From Brevibacterium sp. S22 (lineage in GTDB: Bacteria > Actinomycetota > Actinomycetes > Actinomycetales > Brevibacteriaceae), in contig NZ_RHFG01000003.1 of assembly GCF_004745485.1 (NCBI RefSeq), forward strand, positions 124,001-188,000: DNA of 64,000 bases, read 5' to 3'. The notes under the pieces are model-generated. The model searched no databases and was not told the origin of the DNA. It worked only from the letters and a program-made list of their open reading frames with translations. This document shows positions 25,595 through 35,548 of the stretch, piece by piece. Position numbers and translations under genes: made by a program. Numbering within the stretch: position 1 is the first letter of the stretch; each line of letters begins with the position of its first letter.

Positions 25595-27222
25595 AGCTCT
25601 CACTCTCTGTCCCGGTCGGCGAAGAATTCGATGCCGAGGCTGCGCGTCTCATCGACGCCGGTCTGGCCTCCCGACTCAGCAGCCAGGATTCCGAACTGTT
25701 CGACGGTGCCGCGGATGCCGCGGACCGGATGGGCTGGGTGGATCTGCCGCAGGCGGCCGCAGAGCTGCTCGATCAGATCGATTCCCTGCGGACACGACTG
25801 CAGGAGCAGGATCTGCGCACGATCAGCCTGGCCGGAATGGGCGGATCGTCACTCGCCCCCGAAGTGATGGCACAGACCGCGGGCGTCCGGCTCGAGATCG
25901 TCGATTCGACGGATCCGAACCAGGTCGCCGAGGCGATCGGCACCGACCTCGAACACACGGTCCTCATCATCGCTTCGAAGTCCGGAACCACAGTCGAGAC
26001 GGATTCGATCCGACGCAGCTTCGCAGCGGCTTTCGAAACGATCGACGTCGATCCGGCGTCCCGGATGATCGCAATCACCGATCCGGGGACGGAGCTCGAG
26101 GCGTTGGCCGCCGAGCAGGGTTTCCTCGCGACGTTCCTCGCCGATCCCTCGGTCGGCGGACGCTTCAGCGCACTCTCGGCCTTCGGGCTCGTTCCCGCGG
26201 GTCTGGCCGGTGCCGATGTGCGCGGAATCGTCGCCGAGGCGGCTGAGTCCGCCCGGGGCCTGGCCGCCGACAGTCTGGACAACCCGGCTCTGCGATTCGG
26301 CACCTGGCTGAGCATCGCCCACGCCAGGACGACGGAGAAGCTCGTCCTCGCCGAAACAGCACCGCAGCTGCGCGGCCTCGGTGCCTGGGTCGAACAGCTC
26401 GTCGCGGAATCGCTGGGCAAGGACGGGCAGGGCATCCTTCCTGTCGTCGTCGACTCCCCCGCCGACATCGGGTTCTCCGATGCGCGAGCGGACGCGCTGC
26501 TGTGTCTGCTCGGCCCTTCGGCCGACGGCGCGGAGCTGGGCGCACCGTCCGGTTTCGAAGCCACGATCACGGGCGGATTGGGTGAGCTGTTCCTGTTCTG
26601 GGAGTACGCCACAGCCATCGCCGGATACAGCATCGGAGTCAATCCCTTCGACCAGCCCGATGTGGAAGCGGCGAAGGCGCAGGCCAGGCAGCTGCTCGAC
26701 GGACCGGACTCCGACCGATCCGAGCTGCCGACGTTCCGTGAGGGAGAGATCGACGTCCTCGACGTCGTCGACGAAGCAACGGATCTCGTCGGTGCTCTGC
26801 AGGAGCTCTTCGCACAGGTCGACGAGTACGGGTACGTCGGGATTCAGGTCTACCTCGATCGGATTGCCGATGCCGAGTCGGCGGAGCTGCGTCCGCTCGT
26901 ATCCGCTCATGCGGGCGTGCAGACGACGTTCGGCTTCGGTCCCCGCTACCTGCATTCGACCGGTCAGTATCACAAGGGCGGGCATCCGAACGGAGTGTTC
27001 CTCCAGATCACCGGTGAGGCTCGCACGGATCTGCTGGTGCCGGGACGAGGCTACGGCTTCGCTCAGCTGCAGCGCGCTCAGGCCGCCGGTGATGCTGCGG
27101 TGCTGACCGAGAAGGGACGGCCCGTGCTGCGCCTACATCTGCTTGACCGCGCCCGCGGGCTCGAACAGCTGCGAAAGGCGATCGCGTCGATCAGCCCCCT
27201 CCACCACTTCGGCCTCGACTGA
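25591..27222 (+). CDS. pgi: Glucose-6-phosphate isomerase
   Basis: A 543-residue protein of the tal-linked type that also occurs fused to transaldolase in other bacteria. It interconverts glucose 6-phosphate and fructose 6-phosphate. SIS-domain elements seen are LAGMGGSSLAPEVMAQ near residue 82, IASKSGTTVETDSIR near 125, and a distant FGFGPRYLHSTGQYHKGGHPNG near 450 with the catalytic glutamate/histidine region. The ATG overlaps tal by four bases, giving a tkt-tal-pgi unit; a strong hairpin follows 42 bp later. The assignment is by family pattern; the catalytic residues of this class were not checked individually. Confidence 0.9.
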   Translation: MKLSLSVPVGEEFDAEAARLIDAGLASRLSSQDSELFDGAADAADRMGWVDLPQAAAELLDQIDSLRTRLQEQDLRTISLAGMGGSSLAPEVMAQTAGVRLEIVDSTDPNQVAEAIGTDLEHTVLIIASKSGTTVETDSIRRSFAAAFETIDVDPASRMIAITDPGTELEALAAEQGFLATFLADPSVGGRFSALSAFGLVPAGLAGADVRGIVAEAAESARGLAADSLDNPALRFGTWLSIAHARTTEKLVLAETAPQLRGLGAWVEQLVAESLGKDGQGILPVVVDSPADIGFSDARADALLCLLGPSADGAELGAPSGFEATITGGLGELFLFWEYATAIAGYSIGVNPFDQPDVEAAKAQARQLLDGPDSDRSELPTFREGEIDVLDVVDEATDLVGALQELFAQVDEYGYVGIQVYLDRIADAESAELRPLVSAHAGVQTTFGFGPRYLHSTGQYHKGGHPNGVFLQITGEARTDLLVPGRGYGFAQLQRAQAAGDAAVLTEKGRPVLRLHLLDRARGLEQLRKAIASISPLHHFGLD

Positions 27223-27264
27223 TCTGCCCGCGTCTGGTCGGCAGTGCTCGTGGCCAGAGCGATC

Positions 27265-27315
27265 GACGAATGAGAAGGACCCCGACCGATTCGGTCGGGG
27301 TCCTTCTCATTCGTC
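27265..27315. terminator. Bidirectional terminator between pgi and secG
   Basis: GACGAATGAGAAGGACCCCG... (27265-27289) and its exact complement 27291-27315 form a 25-bp stem with one central base; the real loop is CCGATTCGG-like. The arm ends carry several T residues. Confidence 0.85.
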
Positions 27316-27376
27316 CACCGGCGACCCGCCTCGGTGCAGGTGTCTTATTGCCTCGGCATCAGCTGGGAACGATGTC

Positions 27377-27622
27377 TCAGGCGTTGAAGCGGGTGAGGAT
27401 GCCGAGCAGGATGATGCAGGCCGCCCAGATGATCGCCATCAGCGTCGTGAACCGGTTGAGGTTGCGCTCGGCCACACCCGAGGAGCCCAGCGACGAGGAC
27501 ATTCCGCCGCCGAACATGTCAGACATGCCACCGCCCTTGCCTTTGTGCATGAGGATCAGCAGAGTGAGGAAGATGCTCGTGAGCACAAGCAGCGCGATGA
27601 GAATGATGTTCAGGATTTCCAC
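27377..27622 (-). CDS. secG: Preprotein translocase subunit SecG
   Basis: An 81-residue protein with two transmembrane helices (residues 4-25 and 58-77) and the SecG loop HKGKGGGMSDMFGGG between them, continuing SLGSSGVAERNLNRFT. SecG stimulates protein export through SecYEG. It lies 55 bp after tpiA, a gene order conserved in actinobacteria (gap-pgk-tpi-secG). Confidence 0.93.
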   Translation of the reverse strand: MEILNIILIALLVLTSIFLTLLILMHKGKGGGMSDMFGGGMSSSLGSSGVAERNLNRFTTLMAIIWAACIILLGILTRFNA

Positions 27623-27677
27623 GTCGGATTCAACCTATGTTTCGTCGAGGGCTTCGTCGAATGATGCGTCTGTCAGT

Positions 27678-28463
27678 CTACTTCGCGACCGCGGCCTTGC
27701 ACAAAGCGGCGAAGTCCGGTCCACTCAGGCTTGCGCCTCCCACCAGTGCGCCGTCGACATCCGCGGAGGCGACGATCTCGGCCACATTGTCGGCCTTGAC
27801 TGATCCGCCGTAGAGGATGCGGGTCGTCTGGGCCAGGCTGTCGGCGTACTTCTGTGCGATCCGCTCGCGGATGGCCGAAGCCATTTCGGCGGCGTCGGCG
27901 GCTGTTGCGGTCTCACCGGTGCCGATCGCCCACACGGGTTCGTAGGCGATGACGAGTCCCGAGAGATCTGCGGCGTCGAGTCCGGCCAGGGATTCGTCGA
28001 GCTGTCCGAGGGTGAACTCGACGTGGCTCTTGCCCTGGCGCTGTTCCAGGGACTCCCCCACGCAGAGGATCGGAGTCAGTTCGGCCGAGATCGCGGCCTT
28101 GGTCTTCGCAGCCACGACCTCGTTGGTCTCGTAGTTGTCCGCTCGGCGTTCGCTGTGGCCGATGACCACATAGCTGCAGCCGAGGCGGGAGAGGAACGAT
28201 GCGGCGACTTCGCCGGTGTGCGCCCCAGGTGCATGTTGGGAGACGTCCTGGGCCCCGTATTTCAGCCACAGTTTGTCGCCCTGGACAAGAGTCTGCACCG
28301 AACGGATGTCGGTGAACGGCGGGATGACGACGACTTCGCAGTGACTCTCGTCGAGTTTCGCGTCCTCGAGTGCCCAGGCGAGTTTCTGGACGGCGGAGAT
28401 CGCCTCGAGGTGGTCGTGGTTCATCTTCCAGTTGCCTGCCAGCAGCAGGGTGCGGTCGCTCAT
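27678..28463 (-). CDS. tpiA: Triose-phosphate isomerase
   Basis: A 261-residue TIM-barrel enzyme that interconverts dihydroxyacetone phosphate and glyceraldehyde 3-phosphate. The catalytic lysine is in [13 protein letters not shown], the histidine in [11 protein letters not shown] near 100, and the glutamate in [11 protein letters not shown] near 170; the phosphate loop is [10 protein letters not shown]. Two starts compete: the ATG at 28463 has AGGAAG eight bases upstream, while the ATG at 28481 overlaps the pgk stop (ATGA) and would add MRKTDT. The former is listed. Confidence 0.94.
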   Translation of the reverse strand: MSDRTLLLAGNWKMNHDHLEAISAVQKLAWALEDAKLDESHCEVVVIPPFTDIRSVQTLVQGDKLWLKYGAQDVSQHAPGAHTGEVAASFLSRLGCSYVVIGHSERRADNYETNEVVAAKTKAAISAELTPILCVGESLEQRQGKSHVEFTLGQLDESLAGLDAADLSGLVIAYEPVWAIGTGETATAADAAEMASAIRERIAQKYADSLAQTTRILYGGSVKADNVAEIVASADVDGALVGGASLSGPDFAALCKAAVAK

Positions 28464-28477
28464 GGTGTCTGTCTTCC

Positions 28478-29695
28478 TCATCCGAGTGCGTCGAGTCCGG
28501 GCAGGGTCTTGCCTTCGAGGTATTCGAGGCTGGCACCGCCGCCGGTGGAGATATGGCCGAAGGCGTCATCGGCGAAGCCGAGGCTGCGCACGGCGGCCGC
28601 GGAGTCACCGCCGCCGACGACGGTCAGCCGCTGTCCGTCGCCGGTGCCGTCGTCGGTCAGTGCTTGGGCTATGGCTTTGGTGCCGGCGGCGAAGGCCGGG
28701 AATTCGAAGACGCCCATCGGTCCGTTCCAGAACACAGTGGTGGAGTCTGCGATGATCTCGGCGTAGGCGTTGGCCGATTCGGGTCCGATGTCGAGGCCGA
28801 GTCCGTCCGCTCCTGCCGGGGTGTCCTCGAGTTCGGCGACGGGACGGACCCAGTTCTCGGCGTCGGCGGCGAAGGAGGCGGCCATGACGATATCGGTGGG
28901 CAGGATGATGTGTGCACCGCCTGATTCGGATCGTTCGAGGTAGCCCTTGACGTCGTCGATGCGGTCCTTCTCGACCAGGCTGGAACCGATGTCGTGGCCG
29001 AGGGCGGCGAGGAAGGTGAAGACCATTCCTCCGCCGATGAGCAGATTGTCGGCACGTTCGATGAGGTTGTCGATGACGCCGAGCTTGTCCGAGACCTTCG
29101 ATCCGCCGAGGACGACGGTGAAGGGTGAGGCGGGGTCGTTGAGCAGCCGGTCGCTGACTTCGACCTCGGCACGCACGAGGGTTCCCGCGTAGTGCGGGAG
29201 GGGGCCGGCGATGTCGGAGACCGAGGCCTGTCTGCGGTGGACGACACCGAATCCGTCGGAGACGAAGTCATCGGCCAGGGCAGCCAGCTGGGCGGCGAAT
29301 TCCTGGCGCTGAGCATCGTCCTTCGCCGTCTCGCCGGGATTGAACCGCAGGTTCTCCAGCAGCAGCACGTCACCGTCGGACAGGGCAGCAGCCTTCGTCT
29401 TCGCATCGTCACCGACGGTGTCCGTAGCGAAGGCGACCGGACGGTCGATGGCCGCCGCGAGTTCGGGGGCGATCGGAGCCAGCGAGAACTGCGGATCCGG
29501 TTCGCCCTGGGGGCGACCCAGATGCGACATCACGATGACCTTGGCTCCCGCCTCGGCGAGGGACCTGATCGTACCGGCCGAGGCGAGGATGCGACCGCGG
29601 TCGGTGATCGTGCCCTCGTCCATCGGCACGTTGAGATCGCTGCGGACGAGCACAGTGTGGCCGGCGAAGATGCCCGCATCGTCGAATGTCCTCAT
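28478..29695 (-). CDS. pgk: Phosphoglycerate kinase
   Basis: A 405-residue kinase transferring phosphate between 1,3-bisphosphoglycerate and ADP. Seen are [14 protein letters not shown] (substrate loop), [59 protein letters not shown] and the nucleotide-binding [19 protein letters not shown] and [13 protein letters not shown]. The ATG at 29693-29695 overlaps the gap stop (ATGA). Confidence 0.96.
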   Translation of the reverse strand: MRTFDDAGIFAGHTVLVRSDLNVPMDEGTITDRGRILASAGTIRSLAEAGAKVIVMSHLGRPQGEPDPQFSLAPIAPELAAAIDRPVAFATDTVGDDAKTKAAALSDGDVLLLENLRFNPGETAKDDAQRQEFAAQLAALADDFVSDGFGVVHRRQASVSDIAGPLPHYAGTLVRAEVEVSDRLLNDPASPFTVVLGGSKVSDKLGVIDNLIERADNLLIGGGMVFTFLAALGHDIGSSLVEKDRIDDVKGYLERSESGGAHIILPTDIVMAASFAADAENWVRPVAELEDTPAGADGLGLDIGPESANAYAEIIADSTTVFWNGPMGVFEFPAFAAGTKAIAQALTDDGTGDGQRLTVVGGGDSAAAVRSLGFADDAFGHISTGGGASLEYLEGKTLPGLDALG

Positions 29696-30693
29696 GAGTC
29701 CCTTTCGCTGAGAATATAGCTGACCATGTCTTTGAGTCGGTTCGTGTAGCCCCACTCGTTGTCGTACCACGCCACGACCTTGATCTGGTCTCCCAGCACC
29801 ATCGTGAGTTTGGAGTCGACGATCGCCGAGGCGGTGGTGCCGACGATGTCGCTGGAGACGAGTTCGTCGGCGGAGAAGTCGAGGTAGGGTGATCCCTCCG
29901 CTGCAGCGGCGAGGATTGCATTGACCTCATCCCGGTCGGCGGGTGTGCCCGTGGTGAAGGTGAAGTCGATGATCGATCCGGCGGGCACGGGCACGCGCAC
30001 CGCCAGACCGTCGAGTCGGCCTTCGAGGTGGGGCATGACGCGCCCGACGGTGCGTGCGGCTCCCGTCGTCGTGGGCACGATGTTCACGGCGGCTGCGCGG
30101 GCGCGGCGCAGATCCCGGTGGGGTCCGTCGACGAGCATCTGGTCGCCCGTGTAGGCGTGGACGGTGTTGAGCAGTCCGGATTCGACGCCCAGCGCGTCGT
30201 CGAGGGCTTTGACGACGGTGGCCATGCAGTTCGTCGTGCACGAGGCGTTCGAGACCACGGAATGCGTGGCCGGATCGAAGGTGTCTTCGTTCACGCCCAT
30301 GACGAGGGTGGCGTCGACGTCCTTCCCAGGAGCGGAGAGCACGACCGTGTTCACGGTGCCGCCGAGGTGGGCCTCGGCCTGATCCTGGCGGGTGAAGCGT
30401 CCGGTGGACTCGACGACGAGTTCGACGTCGTGCGAATTCCAGTCGATGGCCTCCGGGTCGGCTTGGCTGGTGACTGCGATCTCACGTCCGTCGACGATGA
30501 TCGCCTCCGCGGCGAAGTCGACGTCGTGGTCGAAGCGCGGCCACACCGAATCGTGGGTGAGCAGATGGGCCAGGGTCGTCGTATCGGTGAGATCGTTGAT
30601 GGCCACGACCTCGAAATCGGTATCGGGTTCGAGGGACAGACGGAACAGGGCGCGGCCGATTCGGCCGAAGCCGTTGATGGCGATTCGTCTCAT
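29692..30693 (-). CDS. gap: Glyceraldehyde-3-phosphate dehydrogenase, type I
   Basis: A 333-residue dehydrogenase. The NAD motif GFGRIGR (8-14), the catalytic cysteine in SNASCTTNCMATVVKALDD near 150, and the partner histidine in LLNTVHAYTGDQ near 178 are present, as is VAWYDNEWGYTNRLKDM. In the glycolytic series it precedes pgk with an overlapping start. It follows whiA by nine bases, an arrangement typical of actinobacteria and other Gram-positives. Confidence 0.96.
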   Translation of the reverse strand: MRRIAINGFGRIGRALFRLSLEPDTDFEVVAINDLTDTTTLAHLLTHDSVWPRFDHDVDFAAEAIIVDGREIAVTSQADPEAIDWNSHDVELVVESTGRFTRQDQAEAHLGGTVNTVVLSAPGKDVDATLVMGVNEDTFDPATHSVVSNASCTTNCMATVVKALDDALGVESGLLNTVHAYTGDQMLVDGPHRDLRRARAAAVNIVPTTTGAARTVGRVMPHLEGRLDGLAVRVPVPAGSIIDFTFTTGTPADRDEVNAILAAAAEGSPYLDFSADELVSSDIVGTTASAIVDSKLTMVLGDQIKVVAWYDNEWGYTNRLKDMVSYILSERDS

Positions 30694-30702
30694 GCCTCGA
30701 TC

Positions 30703-31686
30703 TTAGCGATCCTCGAGCATTTCCGGGGTCAGACTGGCTTCGGTGCCGGGAATTCCCAGTTCTTCCGCATGCTTGTCCGCTGTGGACAGCAGACGTCGGA
30801 TCCGTCCGGCCACTGCGTCCTTCGTCATCGGCGGGTCGGCGAGCTGACCGAGTTCTTCGAGGGACGCCTGCTTGTGGGTCACCCGCAGCTGTCCGGCGTA
30901 GCGGAGGTGTTCGGGGACCTCCTCGCCGAGGATCTCGAGGGCGCGTTCCACTCGGGCACCGGCGGCCACAGCTGCACGGGCAGAGCGGCGCAGGTTCGCA
31001 TCGTCGAAGTTCGCCAGTCGGTTCGCGGTCGCCCGGACCTCCCGGCGCATCCGCCGCTCTTCCCAGACCAAGACGGCGCTGTGGGAGCCCATGCGGGTGA
31101 GCAGGGCGGCGATATCGTCGCCGTCGCGGATCACGACGCGGTCGATTCCGCGGACCTCGCGGGCCTTGGCACTCAGGCCGAGCCGACGGGCGGCACCGAC
31201 GAGGGCGAGGGCCGCTTCGGGGCCGGGGCACGTGACCTCGAGGGCAGAGGAGCGTCCCGGTTCGGTCAGGGATCCGTGGGCGAGGAAGGCACCGCGCCAG
31301 GCGGCTTCGGCATCGGCGACGGAGCCGTTGACGATGGCCGAGGGCAGTCCGCGCACGGGACGGCCGCGGTTGTCGACGAGTCCGGTCTGGCGGGCCAGGG
31401 CTCCGCCGTCGCGGCTCACCCGGAGCAGATAGCGGTTGGAGCGGCGGATCCCGGCAGCGTTGATGACGACGATATCTGCATGTTGGCCGTAGAGGTCCTT
31501 GATCTCCGCGCGCAGCCGTTTGGCTGCCTGAGCCGTGTCGAGTTCGGCTTCCAAGACGATGGAGCCGTTGACGAGGTGAAGAGCGGAGGAGAACCGGAAG
31601 ATCGAAGACACCTCGGCCTTGCGGGCGGAGGTGCGTGTGATCTTCACTCGCGCCAATTCGTCCTTGACCTGAGCGGTCAGTGCCAT
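30703..31686 (-). CDS. whiA: Sporulation-type transcription regulator WhiA
   Basis: A 327-residue WhiA with an N-terminal LAGLIDADG-like domain ([36 protein letters not shown]) and a C-terminal HTH ([34 protein letters not shown]). In Streptomyces it drives sporulation genes with WhiB; in non-sporulating actinobacteria it affects cell division and chromosome genes. The ATG at 31684-31686 has AGGAGG upstream; upstream in-frame codons are a shadow of yvcK. It lies 25 bp downstream of yvcK. Confidence 0.95.
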   Translation of the reverse strand: MALTAQVKDELARVKITRTSARKAEVSSIFRFSSALHLVNGSIVLEAELDTAQAAKRLRAEIKDLYGQHADIVVINAAGIRRSNRYLLRVSRDGGALARQTGLVDNRGRPVRGLPSAIVNGSVADAEAAWRGAFLAHGSLTEPGRSSALEVTCPGPEAALALVGAARRLGLSAKAREVRGIDRVVIRDGDDIAALLTRMGSHSAVLVWEERRMRREVRATANRLANFDDANLRRSARAAVAAGARVERALEILGEEVPEHLRYAGQLRVTHKQASLEELGQLADPPMTKDAVAGRIRRLLSTADKHAEELGIPGTEASLTPEMLEDR

Positions 31687-31711
31687 AGCTCGTCCTCCTG
31701 CACCTGAAGTT

Positions 31712-32707
31712 CTACCACTGCTCGGCGACGCCGATCCCGGCGTCCAACAACATGTCACGGTAGCATGCCGCGAGTTTGAGGCTGTCATGCTGTCCCTGCT
31801 TCCGTGAGCGCAGAGGACGTTCCCAGAGTTTCGCTCCGAACATGTCCTCGGCCCGCTCCGGCAGGTCGGGTTCGAGTTCGGTGGCGGCCTCGTCGACGAG
31901 GACATAGTCCAAGGTCAGTGAGCGAGCATGCCGGTGCAGCGAGACGAGGTGTTCGCCGAGGCTCAGATCCTTCGTCTCACCGTCGGTGGAGCTGAGGTTG
32001 AGAGTGAGGGATTTCACCGCTGTCGAGGCCACGATCGCCTCCGCCAAGGCGGGCACGAGCAGGTGCGGCATCACCGAGGTGTACCAGGAACCTGGGCCGA
32101 GGTTGAGGACATCAGCTGTCTCGACTGCTTCGATCGTCTCGTAGCGGGCGGGTGGAGCCGCCGGGTCGAGGCGCACGGTCTCGACGTGGCCGATGGTGGA
32201 GGCGAGCACGGATTGTCCGCGCACGACTTGGAATGATCCGGGGAACTTCACATCGGCTTCGATCGTCAGCGGCACAGAGGACATCGGCAGCACACGGCCG
32301 TGGGCGCGCAGCAGTCTGGCCATCCAGTCCAGGCCGGCCACATGGTCGCCGTGGATCTGCCACAGCGCGGCGATGAGCAGATTGCCCACTGCGTGGCCGT
32401 GCAGCTCCCCTGCGGATTCGAAACGGTGCTGGATGACATCACGCCAGGTCTGACCCCAGGTGCCGTCATCGCAGAGCGCAGCCAGAGCCATCCGCAGATC
32501 TCCGGGTGGCAGACCGCCGAGTTCGTCGCGCAGACGCCCGGAGGAGCCGCCGTCGTCGGCGACGGTGACGACGGCGGTGAGGTCTTCGGTGAGCAGACGG
32601 AATGCCCTCAGCGCCGCATAGAGCCCGTGTCCGCCGCCGAAGGAGACGATACCCGGACCATCGTTCTGAGCGCCCGTGGTGATGACAGGCAGATCTTCGG
32701 TCTCCAT
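31712..32707 (-). CDS. yvcK: YvcK/CuvA-family gluconeogenesis factor
   Basis: A 331-residue protein of the YvcK (UPF0052) family, related to CofD. Markers are the [12 protein letters not shown] loop that binds a nucleotide sugar, [32 protein letters not shown], and [23 protein letters not shown]. YvcK proteins influence cell-wall precursor supply on gluconeogenic carbon. It begins one base after the rapZ stop, and rapZ-yvcK-whiA is a conserved cluster. Confidence 0.95.
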   Translation of the reverse strand: METEDLPVITTGAQNDGPGIVSFGGGHGLYAALRAFRLLTEDLTAVVTVADDGGSSGRLRDELGGLPPGDLRMALAALCDDGTWGQTWRDVIQHRFESAGELHGHAVGNLLIAALWQIHGDHVAGLDWMARLLRAHGRVLPMSSVPLTIEADVKFPGSFQVVRGQSVLASTIGHVETVRLDPAAPPARYETIEAVETADVLNLGPGSWYTSVMPHLLVPALAEAIVASTAVKSLTLNLSSTDGETKDLSLGEHLVSLHRHARSLTLDYVLVDEAATELEPDLPERAEDMFGAKLWERPLRSRKQGQHDSLKLAACYRDMLLDAGIGVAEQW

Positions 32708-32708
32708 G

Positions 32709-33605
32709 TCATTCTCTTCCCAGATCGCGATGACGCACGGTCACGGGGATGCCGGTCTGCGCCGACAGGAGCTTGCCGACGCGTTCGCTGATCGCCACCG
32801 ACCGGTGTTTGCCGCCGGTGCAGCCGATGCCGATCATCGCGTAGCCGCGGCCCTCGTGCAGGTAGCCTTCTGCGACCGTGGCCAGGGTTGCGGCATAGCG
32901 TTCGATGAACTCCTCGGCGCCGTTCTGTTCGAGGACGTACGCTGCGACATCGGAGTCGAGTCCGTTGTGCCCGCGCAGGTGGGGTATCCAGTACGGGTTG
33001 GGCAGGAAGCGGACGTCGGCGATGTGGTCGGCGTCCTTCGGCAGTCCGTATTTGAACCCGAAGCTCATGACCGTCAGACGCAGCGGCGGGGTGTCGTCGT
33101 CGCTGAAGCGTTTGCGCACTTCCGCCGACAGCTGGTGCACATTGAGATCGGAGGTGTCGATGATGATATCGGCCCGGTGCCTCAGCGACTCGAGCTGGGA
33201 GCGTTCGGCTTCGATGCCTTCGAGCAGGGTCCCCTCCCCCTGCAGGGGGTGGGGCCGCCTCGTCGATTCGAAGCGTCGGACGAGGACTTCGTCGGAGGCG
33301 TCGAGGAAGACGATGCGCAGGGACAGTCCCTGATCGACGAAGTCGCTGATCGTCTCCTGCAGTTCGGTGTACTTCGTCCGTCCCTTGGCGTCGATGACGA
33401 TTGCGATCTTCGGCAGGGCGCCGTCGGCGCGGGCGACGAGCTCGACGAGCGGACGCATCATCTGCGGGGGCAGGTTGTCGACGACGTACCAGTCCATGTC
33501 TTCGAGCACATTGGCCACAGTGGTGCGACCGGCTCCCGACATTCCGGTGACGAGCACAACCTCGATGGGGTGGTCGGATCCGTTCGATTCGGCCTGTATG
33601 CTCAC
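32709..33605 (-). CDS. rapZ: RapZ-family nucleotide-binding protein
   Basis: A 298-residue P-loop protein. The Walker A motif is GMSGAGRTT, an Arg in place of the usual Lys in GxxGxGK[ST]; the frame around it (VVLVTGMSGAGRTTVANVLEDMDWYVVDNLPP) is typical of actinobacterial RapZ. Further marks are RRPHPL near residue 120, MSFGFKYGLPKDAD and the C-terminal IGIGCTGGKHRSVAI. RapZ binds GlcN6P and controls the glmS sRNA pathway in E. coli, but the pathway here is unknown. The GTG start at 33605 follows AGGAGGA; a longer open frame upstream is not favoured. Confidence 0.92.
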   Translation of the reverse strand: MSIQAESNGSDHPIEVVLVTGMSGAGRTTVANVLEDMDWYVVDNLPPQMMRPLVELVARADGALPKIAIVIDAKGRTKYTELQETISDFVDQGLSLRIVFLDASDEVLVRRFESTRRPHPLQGEGTLLEGIEAERSQLESLRHRADIIIDTSDLNVHQLSAEVRKRFSDDDTPPLRLTVMSFGFKYGLPKDADHIADVRFLPNPYWIPHLRGHNGLDSDVAAYVLEQNGAEEFIERYAATLATVAEGYLHEGRGYAMIGIGCTGGKHRSVAISERVGKLLSAQTGIPVTVRHRDLGRE

Positions 33606-33683
33606 TCGTCCTCCTCTGATCGTGCCCGTTCGGTCGGTGGGCACAATGTGTCTGGGCACTACTCTAGGGCAGATTCGCAGAGC

Positions 33684-35543
33684 TCAGTCGGCCAGAGCCG
33701 CGACGATCTTCGCGGCGAGGGAGGGACCGATTCCCTTGACCTCGCAGATCTCTTCGGCGGTGGCGGCGCGGACCTTCTTCACGGATCCGAAATGCCGCAG
33801 CAGAGCGGTGCGCTTCGACTCCCCCAGGCCCGGGACGTCGTCGAGCACCGAGCTCGTCATCGCCTTAGCGCGTTTGGATCGGTGATAGGAGATGGCGAAG
33901 CGGTGAGCCTCATCGCGCAGCCGCTGCATGAGGAAGAGTCCTTCGGAGTTGCGTGGCAGGATGACGGGGAACGGATCGTCCGGGACCCAGACCTCTTCGA
34001 GGCGTTTGGCCAGGCCGACGACGGAGATGTCGACGATGCCGAGATCGGTCAGCGCTCTCGTGGCGGCGGCGACCTGCGGCCCCGCACCGTCGACGACGAG
34101 GAGGCTGGGCCGGTAGCCGAAGCGCTCATCGGGTTCCTCGGCGGTCATCTGTTCGAGGTAGCGGGTGAAGCGACGGGAGACGACGTCGTACATCGAAGCC
34201 GTGTCGTCGGCCGCAGCTTCCCCATGGATGGCGAAGTGACGGTAGTCGCGCTTCTTCGCCATTCCGTCTTCGAACACGACGAGGGAGGCGACGACGTTCG
34301 ACCCTTGGGTGTGGGAGATGTCGATGCATTCGATGCGCAGCGGCGCTTCCGCCAGGTCGAGGTGTTCCTGGATCTCCTTGAGCGCTTGGCTGCGGGTCGT
34401 CAGGTCGGACGAGCGTTTGAGCTTGTGCTGAACGAGCGCTTCCTTCGCGTTCTTCTCCACGGTCTCCAGCGCGGCCTTCTTCTCGCCGCGTTCGGGCACG
34501 CGCACGGTCACTCGGGAGCCGCGCTGCTGACTCAGCCAGGATTCCAGGGAGTCCAGATCCGCCGGCAGGGTGTCGACGAGGATCTCCTTCGGAATGGCTT
34601 CGGCGTCGAGACCGGAGTAGGCCTGTCGCAGGTAGTCGGTGGTGAGTTCGGCCGGAGTGTGGTCGTCGGAGCGCTCGATGATCCAACCGCGCTGGCCGCG
34701 GATGCGGCCCTGGCGCACATGGAAGACCTGGACGGAGGCTTCGAGCTCCTCTGTGACGAGTGCGAAGATGTCGCAGTCGGCGCTGACGGACAGGACTACG
34801 GCCGACTTGTCGAGGACCTTCTGCAGAGCGGAGATCTCGTCACGCAGACGTGCCGCCCGCTCGTAGTCGAGGTCCGCCGCGGCACTGGCCATCTCCTTCT
34901 GCCGGTGGCTGATGAAGCGACCGGTGTTGCCGGACATGAAATCGGAGATGCTGCGGGCCAGGTCCTTGTGGTCGTCCTTGCTGATCTGACCGACGCAGGG
35001 GGCAGCGCATTTGTCGATATAGCCGAGCAGGCAGGGCCGACCGCTGCGTTCGGCCCTCCGGTAGACACCGGAGGTGCAGGTGCGCATCGGGAACGCCCTG
35101 AGCAGCAGGTCGAGGGTCTCCTTGATCGCCCACACCTGAGCGAAGGGGCCGAAGTAGCGAACGCCCTTGCGCCGTTTTCCGCGGGTGATGAATGCCCTGG
35201 GCACATCCTCGTTCATGGTGATCGCGAGGTACGGATAGGACTTGTCGTCGCGGAACATGACGTTGAACCGCGGGTTGAACTCGTTGATCCACGTCCATTC
35301 GAGCTGCAGCGCTTCGACCTCGGTGTCGACAACGGTCCATTCCACCGAATTCGCGGTGTGGACCATCGTCGAGGTCCGCGGGTGCAGTTGGGCGGGATTG
35401 GCGAAGTACGAGTTGAGTCGGTTCCGGAGGTTCTTCGCCTTCCCGACATAGATCACCCGCCGGTCGGGGTCACGGAACTTGTAGACCCCGGCGGAGGTGG
35501 GAATCGACCCGGTGGCCGGACGGTAGCTGGATGGGTCAGGCAT
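33684..35543 (-). CDS. uvrC: UvrABC system subunit UvrC
   Basis: A 619-residue endonuclease that makes both incisions in nucleotide excision repair. The N-terminal GIY-YIG nuclease reads SAGVYKFRDPDRRVIYVGKAKNLRNRLNSYF; the UvrB-binding UVR motif is at KEMASAAADLDYERAARLRDEIS near 205; the RNase H-like second nuclease is in IECIDISHTQGSNVVASLVVF near 385; the C-terminal helix-hairpin-helix repeats are DDVPGLGESKRTALLRHFG and CEVKGIGPSLAAKIV. It starts five bases after the uvrA stop and ends 78 bp before rapZ. Confidence 0.96.
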   Translation of the reverse strand: MPDPSSYRPATGSIPTSAGVYKFRDPDRRVIYVGKAKNLRNRLNSYFANPAQLHPRTSTMVHTANSVEWTVVDTEVEALQLEWTWINEFNPRFNVMFRDDKSYPYLAITMNEDVPRAFITRGKRRKGVRYFGPFAQVWAIKETLDLLLRAFPMRTCTSGVYRRAERSGRPCLLGYIDKCAAPCVGQISKDDHKDLARSISDFMSGNTGRFISHRQKEMASAAADLDYERAARLRDEISALQKVLDKSAVVLSVSADCDIFALVTEELEASVQVFHVRQGRIRGQRGWIIERSDDHTPAELTTDYLRQAYSGLDAEAIPKEILVDTLPADLDSLESWLSQQRGSRVTVRVPERGEKKAALETVEKNAKEALVQHKLKRSSDLTTRSQALKEIQEHLDLAEAPLRIECIDISHTQGSNVVASLVVFEDGMAKKRDYRHFAIHGEAAADDTASMYDVVSRRFTRYLEQMTAEEPDERFGYRPSLLVVDGAGPQVAAATRALTDLGIVDISVVGLAKRLEEVWVPDDPFPVILPRNSEGLFLMQRLRDEAHRFAISYHRSKRAKAMTSSVLDDVPGLGESKRTALLRHFGSVKKVRAATAEEICEVKGIGPSLAAKIVAALAD

Positions 35544-35548
35544 TCGGA